Both the position numbers and the translations under genes were made by a program. A stretch of DNA of 40,132 nt from the NCBI RefSeq assembly GCF_007003975.1, contig NZ_VFTC01000044.1:1-40132 (forward strand). The letters are read 5' to 3'. Of the stretch, positions 32,541 to 40,132 are shown one piece after another. The notes beneath the pieces are model-generated. The model searched no databases. It saw only the letters and a program-made list of their open reading frames with translations, and had not been told where the DNA came from. This DNA is from Mesorhizobium sp. WSM4306 (GTDB lineage Bacteria > Pseudomonadota > Alphaproteobacteria > Rhizobiales > Rhizobiaceae). Positions within the stretch are counted from its first letter, which is position 1. Every line of letters starts with the position of its first letter.

Positions 32541-32594
32541 TCAGATCGATGTGTAGCCGCCGTCCGCCGTGACGATGCTGCCGGTCATCAGGCC
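32541..32594 (-). pseudogene. C-terminal scar of a short-chain dehydrogenase
   Basis: The minus strand encodes GLMTGSIVTADGGYTSI followed by TGA, the unmistakable C-terminus of short-chain dehydrogenases (normally MTGSIVTADGGYTA). Nothing upstream in any frame continues the family, so 18 codons are all that remains. AraC regulators of the type just upstream are often next to such dehydrogenases (from memory), so the scar marks a deletion whose break lies near 32595, at the edge of the autotransporter locus. Confidence 0.75.
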
Positions 32595-32640
32595 ACGCCA
32601 TCGCCGTCGCTTTCCGCGACGCCAATTCCGGTAGTGACAA

Positions 32641-32671
32641 CACCCCCCGCGGCAGTCAGGCCGCGAGGGTG
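32641..32671 (-). terminator. Candidate terminator hairpin after the autotransporter gene
   Basis: CGCGGC at 32648-32653 pairs with GCCGCG at 32660-32665 over a six-base loop; CCC and GGG at 32645-32647 and 32667-32669 extend it across a bulged A. It lies 40 bases beyond the autotransporter stop. No T-run follows on the minus strand, so it is at best a weak intrinsic terminator or mRNA 3'-end stabiliser. Confidence 0.35.
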
Positions 32672-32710
32672 AACAGGAGGCGCCATAGGTCTTTCGAGCA
32701 AGCCACAAGG

Positions 32711-35700
32711 TCAGAACGTCTTGCCCAGATTGACCAGGAACGCGTTGTCGGTATCGCCATCGCTGCCGAACAGGCCACGATATTCCAGCCGCATGTTGAA
32801 GTCCTGCACCGTCTGCACATTCACCCCGAGGCCGAGCATGAAGCGGTCCTTGCCCAACCCGTCGATCGAGGTGTGGTAGATCGGCCCGCCGAACATGTCG
32901 GCGTAGTTCATGGTGATCGCGCTGTCGCCCTGGAAGTCGTGCTGGTATTCCAGTCGCACCTGCGGCGAAACCACGCCGAAGTCGGCGGCGAACTTATAGG
33001 CGAGCGTCAGGCCGAGATTACCCGTGGTGGTGCTGATGTCCTGCTCGCCATAATGTAGGGCCGAGGACGGATCGCCACCTTCGGTGAAGGCATCCAGCGT
33101 CGCCTTCGCCACGTCGAGACGCGCATAGGGCGAAATCTGCCACTCCTGGATCTCGAACTTCTTGCCGGCGGACACCGAGGCGAACCACTGGCCACCGTCG
33201 CGCTCGCCGTTGGCAAAGCCGCCGCCGGACGTCAGATAACGCTTCGAGTCGAACGACAGCCACTGATATCCGACCAGACCGTCGATGAAGTAGTCCTGGC
33301 CGGGATGATAGCTGGCATAGAGTCCCGCCGTGTAGGCCTTACCGGTGCTGCGGCTGCCATTGTCACCAATGTCGCTGACATCGCGTCCGTAACCCATGCC
33401 TAGACCGATCGCGAAAGCGCGGCTGAAGCGATAGTCGACGCCGGCGCTGAGGCCCGTGGTCTCGAACTTATAGCCGTCATCGCCGTCACGCTCGCCGATA
33501 TTGATCGAGCCGCCGGTCCAGATGGTCACCTTGCTGTGGCCGAAGCTGCCGGTACCGAAGCCGCCGGGTGTGCCCGAGGTGGTCGTGTCGTCGAGGGACG
33601 ATTTGAACGGCCAGTCTGGGCCGGACGCCTTGCTGCGACCGCAGTCTGGTCCCTTGGCCATTTGTTCGGCTTCGTTGCAGGTGCTGTCGAAGGACAGAAC
33701 GATGCCCTGGACGAAGGCCAGACCATCCGTGGGCTCCTGGCCATTGTCGCTGTCATGCAGGCCCTCCAGGCGCTGCTGGAAGTTGCCAATCTGCGAGGTT
33801 GCAAAACGGCGCGTCGCGGCGGTCTCGGCGTTGAGGATACCCATGACCTCGCTGTCCAGCGTCGGATCGGGACGCTCGACGACCTCGATGGTGATCGCTG
33901 TCACCGCCGACGTCGCATAGGCATTGGTCAGGGTGAAGGTCACCGTGGCCGTGCCCTGGTAGGTTGCCGTCGGCGTGAAAGTCATCTGGAACCCGTTCAG
34001 CACAGTCGTTCCCGAGGACGGCGGAGGCACCGAAACCAGGCTTGCGCTGGTGAACGGTCCGCCGACCGCATCCTTGGTCAGGTCGACGACCACAGCCTTG
34101 CCGGACGATGTGGTGACATTTTGCGCGACAGGGACCGGGATGGGCCTGACGTTGATCGTGACGGTGGCAGGCGCCGAGGTTCCGCCTGGTCCGGTCGCTG
34201 TGTACGTCAGTGAGTCCGACCCGTTAAAGGACGCTCCCGGTGTGTAGACGATGTCGGTGCCGCTGACGGACGCGGTGCCGTGCGCCGGCGCCGTGGCGAT
34301 CGCCACCGAGGTGATGGTCCCGGTATCGTTGTCCGTGACGTGGATGGTCACGGGCTGGCCTTCAAGCGTTTCAGCCGTCTCCGGGTTGGCGACCGGCGGG
34401 TTGTTGCCGATCACCAGCGTGTAATTTGCCGTGCCGGTGAAACCGAAACTGTCGGTCGCCGTGGCGGTGATGGCGAACGAGCCGACCTCCGTGGGCGTGC
34501 CCGAAAGCACGCCCGCTGAAGACAGCGTTATTCCGGCCGGTGGGGTGCCGGTCAGCGCGTAGGTGTAAGGGCCGGTGCCGCCGCTGGCCGTGAGCGTCTG
34601 GCTGTAGGCAACGCCGTATTGGCCTGCAGGCAAGGTGGCGGGCGCCAGCGTGATGGTCGGCGCTGCGATAATCAGCGTATAGGGCCTGGACCCGGTCGCC
34701 GCAGTACCTGTCGTACTGTCGGTCGCCGTCACGGTGAAGGAGAAGGAGCCGGCAACGGTCGGCGTGCCTGCGAGCGTATCTCCCGTGAGCGTTATGCCTG
34801 CGGGCAGTGTACCCGAGGTTACTGCAAAGCTGTAAGGGCCATTGCCGCCGCTCGCCGACAGCGGCTGGCTGTAGGCGGTTCCGGCCACACCGCCCGGAAG
34901 GCTGGCGGGCGACACCGTCAGGCCGGGCACCAGCACCTGCAGGCTGTAGCTCTGGGTACCCGTCTGGCCATTCGCATCTTGCGCCTGAACCGTGATCGGA
35001 AATGTGCCGGACTGCGTCGGCGCTCCCGAAAGAATGCCCGCCGTAGTGAGCGACATGCCATTCGGCAGCGGACCGGAAGATACAGTGAAGCTGTAGGGAC
35101 CAACACCGCCGGATGCGACAAGGGAGACGGGCGTATAGGCAGCCCCCGCAGTCGCATCCGCCAGCGAGGCCGGAGCGATCGTGATGGTCGGTGCGCCAAC
35201 CTGCAGGACGTAGTTTTGCGTTCTGACGAACGGTGTGCCGGTGCCGGTGCTGCTATCAGTTGCCTGGACCGAGAAGGTGAACAAGCCAGTTACGGTGGGT
35301 GTTCCCGAGAGCAGCCCGGTCCCGGGATCAAGCGCGAGGCCCGCTGGAAGCGCACCGGCGCTGACGGTGTAGGCATAGGGCGCCGTGCCACCGGACGCCG
35401 AGAACTGCTGACTGTAGGCCGCGCCATAGGCGGCGCTAAGCGTTCCCGCCGCCGGCGTCATGGAAAGCGTCGGCGCAGCGACAGTGAGCGTGAAGGGCTG
35501 CGCAATCGCGAACGGGCCATTTCCGGTGCTGCTGTCATTGCCCGTGACGTTGAGGGCGAAGCTGCCCGCTTCTGTCGGCGTTCCCGAAACGGTCACGCTG
35601 TTGGACGTCGTCCCCGTGGCGGAAAGGCCCGCCGGCAAGCCGCTTACCGACAGTGTGTACGGCGAAGCACCACCGGATGCGGTGAAAGTCTGCGAGTAGG

Positions 35701-37516
35701 CCACGCCAACCTGCGCGGTCAAAGCCCCGGATGCTGCGACGACGACCGTCGGATTGCTGACCGTGATGGTGACGGTCGCTGGCGCGGACGTACCGGCCGT
35801 ATTCGTTGCCGTGTAGGTGAATGAATCGGGACCGGCGTAGCCGGCGGTGGGTGTATAGCTTATCGATGTGCCGCTGGCCGTGGCCGTGCCATGGGTGGCC
35901 GCAGTGCCAACTGCAACCGACGTCGGTATGCCGCCGGTGACGTTGAGCGTGATCGGATTGGCGCTGCTGTCATAGGCAACCGTGGCCGACACTGCATTAG
36001 CAACCGGCGGAATGTTGACGATGGTGAGCGTGTAGGCCCGCGGCGCACTCGAATAGGGTCCCGTGCCCGTGCTGCTGTCAGTCGCGGTTACCGAGAAGTT
36101 GTAAGTTCCCTCTGCGGTCGGCGTTCCCGAAAACGCACCCGCGCCGGACAGCGCTACGCCCGGCGGCAGGGCTCCGGCTGTCACCGCATATGTGTAGGGC
36201 GAAGTGCCTCCGGTCGCCGGGTTGAGGACCGCCGAATAGGCCGCGCCAAGCGTGCCATCTGCCAATGTCGTTGCCGGCAAGCTGATGGTCGGCGCGGCAA
36301 CCGTCAGCGTATAGGCCTGTGTGCCGCTGAACGGTCCGGGCCCGGTGCTGCTATCGGTTGCCTGGACGGTGAAATTGAATGTGCCGCCGGCGGTTGGCGT
36401 GCCGGAAAGCAAGCCTGTATTCGTGTTCAAACTTAGCCCGGATGGAAGCGCGCCCGCGCTGATCGTGAATGTATAGGGGCCTGTGCCGCCGCTGCCGGTC
36501 ATGGTCGCGCCGCTGTAGGCGACCCCGACTGTACCGCCCGGCACGGTGGCGGGGTTGACGACGATGGTCGGAGCGGCGTTGATGACGACAGTTATGTCCT
36601 GGGTAACGAACCAGACGCCGCCGGTCGAGATCGTTGTGCTGTCCTGCGACTTGACCTTGAATGTGACGGTGCCCTGAGCGCTCGGCGTTCCGGAAATGAG
36701 GCCGCTGGAAGACAAGCTCAGTCCAGCCGGCAGCGGGCCAATCTCGACACTGTAGGTATAGGGCGCGGTGCCGCCGCTGGTGCTGAGTTGCTGGCTGTAT
36801 GCAAAGCCTACGGCGCCTGCGGGCGGGCTGGTCGGCGAAACGACCAGGGTGGGTCCTGGGACAATGAAGGTGTAGCTTTTGTCAGTCGTCAAAGGCGTGC
36901 CGGCCGTGGAATCCACCACATGCACAGTGTAATTATAAGGGCCGGAGCCCGTCGGCGTGCCTGAAATCCTGCCGTTGGACGCAAGGCTGAGCCCCGGCGG
37001 CAAGCTGCCGCCGCCCGGCGTATAGGTATAGGGCGCTACGCCGCCGCTGGAGGAAAGTGTCTGGTCGTAGAAAACGCCGACTGCCGGCGTTGGCAGGCTG
37101 GCGGGGGTGACGGTGATGGGCGAACTGGCAGGCAAGACGGTCACATTGACGGTGACGACACCGGCGGAGGCATCTTCAAAGGTGAAGCTGTCCGACAGGG
37201 CGCCGTCGCCATTGTTGACATAAGTCAGGAGCCCGGCGGACGCGTTGTCGATGGTGACATGGCCGTGTGCGGGCTGCACCACCTGGCTCTGTGGGTTTGT
37301 TCCGAAAGGATCGCATGACGACGCGTCGATCTGGTGAGAGCCGCCAGATGCCACGGTAAACGTTATCGGGGCGGGGCAGCCTAGCGATGGCGCAGCCTGT
37401 GCCTCGGATGGCGCCAAGGCAGCCATGCCAACAAACGCAAGCATGGCAACCCACAGCAGGAACCCGCTGGCAAGCGCATCCGAACGCCCGGCGCAATACT
37501 TTACAGTCCGACCCAA
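32711..37516 (-). CDS. Giant autotransporter with putative-Ig (He_PIG) repeats
   Basis: This 1601-residue protein is predicted to be exposed on the outer membrane. I take a TTG start at 37516 after a G6 run; no in-frame ATG lies upstream, and the ATG at 37444 would truncate the signal peptide (ASGFLLWVAMLAFVGMAALA, cleavage after SEAQA). An N-terminal Ig-like domain is followed by about nine He_PIG repeats, each with the pattern A-x-Y-S-Q, SGG-x-x-PY-x-Y, LP-x-GLSL and SGTPT. Three Big_9/cadherin-like domains (PPVANAVSATVAYD, PPVANPETAETLEG, PVPVAQNVTTSSGK) interrupt or follow them. A helical linker spans about 1214-1254, and a beta-barrel spans about 1325-1601 and ends in Phe (NAFLVNLGKTF). 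The function is probably adhesion, with ligand unknown. It is divergent from three tail-collar genes. Confidence 0.87.
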   Translation of the reverse strand: MGRTVKYCAGRSDALASGFLLWVAMLAFVGMAALAPSEAQAAPSLGCPAPITFTVASGGSHQIDASSCDPFGTNPQSQVVQPAHGHVTIDNASAGLLTYVNNGDGALSDSFTFEDASAGVVTVNVTVLPASSPITVTPASLPTPAVGVFYDQTLSSSGGVAPYTYTPGGGSLPPGLSLASNGRISGTPTGSGPYNYTVHVVDSTAGTPLTTDKSYTFIVPGPTLVVSPTSPPAGAVGFAYSQQLSTSGGTAPYTYSVEIGPLPAGLSLSSSGLISGTPSAQGTVTFKVKSQDSTTISTGGVWFVTQDITVVINAAPTIVVNPATVPGGTVGVAYSGATMTGSGGTGPYTFTISAGALPSGLSLNTNTGLLSGTPTAGGTFNFTVQATDSSTGPGPFSGTQAYTLTVAAPTISLPATTLADGTLGAAYSAVLNPATGGTSPYTYAVTAGALPPGVALSGAGAFSGTPTAEGTYNFSVTATDSSTGTGPYSSAPRAYTLTIVNIPPVANAVSATVAYDSSANPITLNVTGGIPTSVAVGTAATHGTATASGTSISYTPTAGYAGPDSFTYTATNTAGTSAPATVTITVSNPTVVVAASGALTAQVGVAYSQTFTASGGASPYTLSVSGLPAGLSATGTTSNSVTVSGTPTEAGSFALNVTGNDSSTGNGPFAIAQPFTLTVAAPTLSMTPAAGTLSAAYGAAYSQQFSASGGTAPYAYTVSAGALPAGLALDPGTGLLSGTPTVTGLFTFSVQATDSSTGTGTPFVRTQNYVLQVGAPTITIAPASLADATAGAAYTPVSLVASGGVGPYSFTVSSGPLPNGMSLTTAGILSGAPTQSGTFPITVQAQDANGQTGTQSYSLQVLVPGLTVSPASLPGGVAGTAYSQPLSASGGNGPYSFAVTSGTLPAGITLTGDTLAGTPTVAGSFSFTVTATDSTTGTAATGSRPYTLIIAAPTITLAPATLPAGQYGVAYSQTLTASGGTGPYTYALTGTPPAGITLSSAGVLSGTPTEVGSFAITATATDSFGFTGTANYTLVIGNNPPVANPETAETLEGQPVTIHVTDNDTGTITSVAIATAPAHGTASVSGTDIVYTPGASFNGSDSLTYTATGPGGTSAPATVTINVRPIPVPVAQNVTTSSGKAVVVDLTKDAVGGPFTSASLVSVPPPSSGTTVLNGFQMTFTPTATYQGTATVTFTLTNAYATSAVTAITIEVVERPDPTLDSEVMGILNAETAATRRFATSQIGNFQQRLEGLHDSDNGQEPTDGLAFVQGIVLSFDSTCNEAEQMAKGPDCGRSKASGPDWPFKSSLDDTTTSGTPGGFGTGSFGHSKVTIWTGGSINIGERDGDDGYKFETTGLSAGVDYRFSRAFAIGLGMGYGRDVSDIGDNGSRSTGKAYTAGLYASYHPGQDYFIDGLVGYQWLSFDSKRYLTSGGGFANGERDGGQWFASVSAGKKFEIQEWQISPYARLDVAKATLDAFTEGGDPSSALHYGEQDISTTTGNLGLTLAYKFAADFGVVSPQVRLEYQHDFQGDSAITMNYADMFGGPIYHTSIDGLGKDRFMLGLGVNVQTVQDFNMRLEYRGLFGSDGDTDNAFLVNLGKTF

Positions 37517-37597
37517 TGCATGCCCCCCGTGCCGCCAATCGATACGCTTTAGTGTCGAAGCGAAAAATATCGACCGATCAAATCTTTAGCTGACGCA

Positions 37598-37628
37598 GAA
37601 TCCGAGTGCGATCATCCCCGTCGGATTC
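37598..37628. promoter_or_regulatory. Inverted repeat in the divergent autotransporter/tail-collar promoter region
   Basis: GAATCCGA at 37598-37605 and TCGGATTC at 37621-37628 form an exact 8-bp dyad with a 15-base spacer, about two helical turns between centres of the arms. It lies within the 237-base spacer that must hold promoters for both the autotransporter and the tail-collar operon. A direct repeat ACCATGT occurs nearby at 37656-37662 and 37665-37671. Shared control of the two divergent units is inferred. Confidence 0.4.
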
Positions 37629-37753
37629 GAAGGCAAAGTAAATCATACAGTCTTCACCATGTCTACCATGTAGAAAAACTCCACTTGCAGAATCCACGGT
37701 TTATGAGCAATGATGAATTCAAGGAACTTCTTGCACAATATTAGGGGGAGCTA

Positions 37754-38284
37754 ATGGCCGAATATTTCCTCGGGCAGATCATGATGACGGGGTTCGGATT
37801 CGCGCCAAAGGGCTTCGCCTTTTGCAATGGCTCGATAATCGCCATCGCTCAGAACCAGGCCCTGTTTTCGCTGCTCGGCACCACCTATGGCGGCAATGGC
37901 ACAACGACCTTCGCCCTGCCCAACCTGCAAAGCCGCACCCCGGTCGGCTTTGGCCCATCCGCCGATCCGAACTGGAACCCGTCAGCCTATCAGTGGGGTG
38001 AAACCGGCGGCGTTGAAAACGTCACGCTGCTGTCTCAGCAACTGCCGGCCCACAACCATGTGGGCAACGCAACCACTGCAGCGGGTGCGGCGCGCAATCC
38101 CAGCGGTGCGCTCTATGGCACCACCACGAATGCCATCTATGCCGCGCCGAATGGCCGCGTGGTTCCCTTGGCGGCTCCGACCGTCACCTATGTCGGCGGC
38201 AACCAACCACACTCGAACATACAGCCCTACGAGACCATCAACTACAACATCGCCATGACCGGGATATTCCCATCACGCAGTTGA
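37754..38284 (+). CDS. Phage tail collar domain protein, copy 1 (MdpB-like)
   Basis: This 176-residue protein of the phage tail collar domain family is similar to microcystin-dependent protein MdpB. The N-terminal collar domain reads FLGQIMMTGFGFAPKGFAFC, NGSIIAIAQNQALFSLLGTT, YGGNGTTTFALPNLQSRTPV. The middle is variable, with LPAHNH, and the C-terminus QPHSNIQPYETINYNIAMTG ends in IFPSRS. It has a strong AGGGGGAG ribosome site. There is no signal peptide or membrane helix, so any export route is unknown. In phages this domain sits at fibre tips; in bacterial genomes such genes occur in sets of two or three without phage genes, and their role is not established. It is the first of three paralogues. 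Confidence 0.88.
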   Translation: MAEYFLGQIMMTGFGFAPKGFAFCNGSIIAIAQNQALFSLLGTTYGGNGTTTFALPNLQSRTPVGFGPSADPNWNPSAYQWGETGGVENVTLLSQQLPAHNHVGNATTAAGAARNPSGALYGTTTNAIYAAPNGRVVPLAAPTVTYVGGNQPHSNIQPYETINYNIAMTGIFPSRS

Positions 38285-38299
38285 TGCCTGCGAGCCATC

Positions 38300-38373
38300 G
38301 CCAGATCACTGCACGCCAAATCACTGCCGCCAAATTACTGCCCGCCAAATTACTGCCCGCCAAATTACTGCCC
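38300..38373 (+). repeat. Tandem 15-bp repeat ahead of the second tail-collar gene
   Basis: Five units of consensus GCCAAATTACTGCCC occupy 38300-38373. The last three (38329-38343, 38344-38358, 38359-38373) are identical; the first two are diverged, the second being 14 bases. The array ends exactly at the GGAGGAG ribosome site of the second tail-collar gene. Recent slippage expansion is implied by the identical copies. The unit is a multiple of three and the frame is open, but homology to the paralogues starts only at 38389. Confidence 0.88.
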
Positions 38374-38388
38374 GGAGGAGATCCATCG

Positions 38389-38919
38389 ATGACCACGCCC
38401 TTTGTCGGAGAGATCCGCATGTTCGGTTTTTCGCGCGTGCCGAACGGTTGGTTCGCCTGTGACGGGGGGCTGTATTCCATCTCGCAATATGAGGTGCTGT
38501 TTACACTGATCGGTACCACCTATGGCGGCGATGGCCAGTCGACGTTCGCCGTGCCCAGTCTCTCCGGCCGTGTGCCCATCCACCAGGGAACCGGGTCTGG
38601 CCTTTCGAACTATGTCCTGGGCCAGGTTGCCGGCAGCGAGAACGTCACCCTGCTCCCCCAGCAGATGCCGCAGCACAATCATTCCATGACCGCGACCACG
38701 TCGAGCGCCGATGGCAAAGCGGTCAACACGACGGCTGAACTTGGTGCCATCTCAAACGACACCATGTATGTGACCGATATTACCGGCGCGACGCCTTATG
38801 TCACCGCCCCACAATCGACGCAGAGTGTCGGCGGGACCTCGCCGCACGACAACACAATGCCGACGCTGACAGTGCAGTTCTGCATTGCATGGGCGGGAAT
38901 TTATCCGTCGCAGAGCTGA
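38389..38919 (+). CDS. Phage tail collar domain protein, copy 2
   Basis: This is the second paralogue, also 176 residues: TPFVGEIRMFGFSRVPNGWF, ACDGGLYSISQYEVLFTLIG, TTYGGDGQSTFAVPSLSGRV, then LPQQMPQHNHSMTATTSSAD and a C-terminus ending IAWAGIYPSQS. The ATG at 38389 follows GGAGGAG. The collar signature G-x-x-x-x-F-G-F, W-x-x-C-x-G, L-x-x-L-I-G-T-x-Y-G-G-x-G is shared with copies 1 and 3, while the central loops differ, as expected for receptor- or partner-facing parts. It is co-directional with copy 1, with the tandem repeat in the 104-base gap. No signal peptide is seen. Confidence 0.88.
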   Translation: MTTPFVGEIRMFGFSRVPNGWFACDGGLYSISQYEVLFTLIGTTYGGDGQSTFAVPSLSGRVPIHQGTGSGLSNYVLGQVAGSENVTLLPQQMPQHNHSMTATTSSADGKAVNTTAELGAISNDTMYVTDITGATPYVTAPQSTQSVGGTSPHDNTMPTLTVQFCIAWAGIYPSQS

Positions 38920-38980
38920 GCCCCGCGCTTGGGATTGTTTATGGAAACCGGTTCGCCATCCAGATCGCAAGGACATTCCA

Positions 38981-39513
38981 ATGACTGAGCCTTTCCTCGG
39001 TGAGATACAGGTCTTCGGCTTCAGCTTCGCTCCGCGCGAGTGGGCGTCCTGCAATGGTGCCGTTGTTCCGATCCAGCAAAATATGGCGCTGTTCGCGCTG
39101 CTTGGCACCAATTACGGCGGCAATGGCACGACCAACTTCAGCTGCCCAATTTTACCAACCGCGCCGGCTGCAACCAGGGCACAGGCCCCGGGCTTTCAAG
39201 CCGCATCATCGGTGAGACGTTTGGCGCAAGCAGCGAGACGCTGACGGTGGCGCAAATGCCGGCGCACATGCATCAGTTCACCATATACAACCAGCCGGAT
39301 CTGGCCAAGAAAACGGGCTCGCCCTCTGCCGGCAATTCATTGGCCCCGCCGGGAAGCACCAGTCCTTTTGTGGCCAACGCGCAGGTGAACGCGCAATTCC
39401 TGCCCACCATGCTTGGCATTACCGGGAACAGTCAGCCGCACGAGAATCGCCAGCCTTACCTCGCGCTGAATTACAGTATTGCGATGTCGGGGGTCTTTCC
39501 GTCCTTCGGTTGA
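38981..39513 (+). pseudogene. Phage tail collar domain protein, copy 3, frameshifted
   Basis: The third paralogue begins TEPFLGEIQVFGFSFAPREW, ASCNGAVVPIQQNMALFALL, GTNYGGNGTTNF, then leaves frame. One base, probably a C, is missing at about 39139 (AACTTCAGCTG where AACTTCCAGCTG is expected). The next frame continues LPNFTNRAGCNQGTGPGLSS to AQMPAHMHQF and ends LNYSIAMSGVFPSFG. Repaired, the protein is 177 residues, the same size as its sisters. As written the product would be a truncated, off-frame 87-residue protein ending at 39244. The stop of the second frame overlaps the acetyltransferase start, so the frameshift could also disturb coupling. A sequencing error is possible. Confidence 0.85.
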
Positions 39514-40052
39514 TGGTCTTGATCGCAGCAGAAGAGTTGCCGGCATTTCCTGCCGGCGAAAACTCTCGGCTGGGCTTTCCACGTCGCGCGTCCCGCAGCG
39601 CGACGCTCGCGGACATTCCATTTCTGCGCCAGCTCTACTGGTCATTCCGCATGGAGGAAATGGAACCCGTGCCGTGGCTGCAGGAGATGAAACGGACGTT
39701 CATCGACGGGCAATTCAACCTTCAGCATCGCCACTATGTCAGCGTATTTTCAAACGCCGATTTCCTGATACTGCAAGAAAAGGGCAGGCCGATCGGACGG
39801 CTCTATATCGATTCCACTGCCGCGCGCTGGCACATCATCGATATCGGTTTCCTGCCGCAATGGCGCAACGGTGGCCGAGGGATCGCTCTGCTCAAGGCAA
39901 TTCAAGGCCAGGCGCAAACCTCCGGGGCATCGGGGGTCTTTCTGCATGTCGAGCGGCGCAACATTCGCGCGCAGGCTCTCTACCGCCGCCTTCAGTTCAG
40001 GGAGGTCGCGGCCAGCGATAACCATATCGGAATGCAGTGGTCTACGGCCTGA
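39513..40052 (+). CDS. GNAT-family N-acetyltransferase
   Basis: This is a 179-residue GNAT acetyltransferase whose ATG overlaps the third tail-collar stop by one base (TGATG). The acyl-CoA-binding motif A is IIDIGFLPQWRNGGRGIALL, with the R-x-x-G-x-G/A loop; motif B follows (GVFLHVERRNIRAQALYRRL) with its conserved Asn and Tyr, then QFREVAASDNHIGMQW. The N-terminus (RSATLADIPFLRQLYWSFRM) is the usual first strand and helix. The substrate is unknown. Tight coupling to the tail-collar genes suggests it modifies one of them or a shared surface component, which is inference. Confidence 0.87.
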   Translation: MVLIAAEELPAFPAGENSRLGFPRRASRSATLADIPFLRQLYWSFRMEEMEPVPWLQEMKRTFIDGQFNLQHRHYVSVFSNADFLILQEKGRPIGRLYIDSTAARWHIIDIGFLPQWRNGGRGIALLKAIQGQAQTSGASGVFLHVERRNIRAQALYRRLQFREVAASDNHIGMQWSTA

Positions 40053-40125
40053 CCGGCCTAAAGCCTGTCGCCTTTTAAAGGATTCAGGATTCCCCTTGGT
40101 TTGAGTTCGTGATTCATTGCGGTTG

Positions 40126-40132
40126 AAAGGAG
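40126..40132 (+). promoter_or_regulatory. Ribosome binding site of a gene beyond the window
   Basis: The window ends in AAAGGAG, a consensus ribosome site, after an 80-base spacer following the acetyltransferase. A further plus-strand gene therefore probably starts a few bases beyond the right edge and may belong to the tail-collar/acetyltransferase operon. Confidence 0.5.

Noticed and set aside
37754..39513. Prophage remnant
   Set aside because: Only collar-domain genes are present, in three complete-length copies with good ribosome sites and a coupled acetyltransferase. No integrase, structural or lysis gene is seen, so a prophage is not supported within the window.

Overview
The window looks like chromosome of an alphaproteobacterium of the order Hyphomicrobiales, most probably Mesorhizobium or a close relative (inference). 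The grounds are high GC with strong GC3 bias, an ehu/eut/doe ectoine catabolic cluster of rhizobial type, a ChoX-type choline-binding protein beside a BetI-like repressor, and interspersed palindromic repeats of a kind I remember as common in Mesorhizobium. I see no rRNA, tRNA, transposase, integrase or CRISPR array.

Region 1 (1-9565) is a type I secretion adhesin locus. The N-terminal 895 codons of a giant VCBS-repeat adhesin run off the left edge. Divergent from it is a LapG-type periplasmic cysteine protease. Convergent with that is an operon of TolC-type outer membrane protein, LapB-type ABC exporter, HlyD adaptor and a small ribbon-helix-helix/PAS-like protein. All parts of a Lap-like surface-retention system are present except a visible LapD receptor.

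Region 2 (9832-13916) holds a large MscS-family mechanosensitive channel, a 660-base stretch with nested inverted repeats and a decayed alpha/beta-hydrolase fragment, and a class C beta-lactamase-like serine hydrolase.

Region 3 (13960-28579) is a complete ectoine/hydroxyectoine import and degradation cluster. On the minus strand lie enuR, ehuA, ehuB, ehuC, ehuD, eutA, eutB, eutC, doeA and doeB. On the plus strand lie asuR, doeC, doeD and a quinone-oxidoreductase-like gene. Import by EhuABCD is followed by conversion of hydroxyectoine to ectoine (EutABC, proposed), ring opening (DoeA), deacetylation (DoeB), transamination (DoeD) and oxidation to aspartate (DoeC). Two interspersed palindromic elements sit inside the minus-strand operon, and direct repeats that could be regulator sites lie before ehuA and between enuR and asuR.

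Region 4 (28792-32594) has a BetI-like repressor divergent from an orphan choline-binding protein whose gene abuts a zinc alcohol dehydrogenase gene. An AraC-family regulator with two opposite frameshifts follows, then a 54-base scar of a short-chain dehydrogenase.

Region 5 (32711-40132) is the least explained part. A 1601-residue autotransporter built of putative-Ig repeats is divergent from three tandem phage-tail-collar-domain paralogues, the third frameshifted, and a GNAT acetyltransferase. No other phage gene is present. This is my best candidate for an undescribed surface or secretion-linked system. A ribosome binding site at the very end of the window implies a further gene beyond it.
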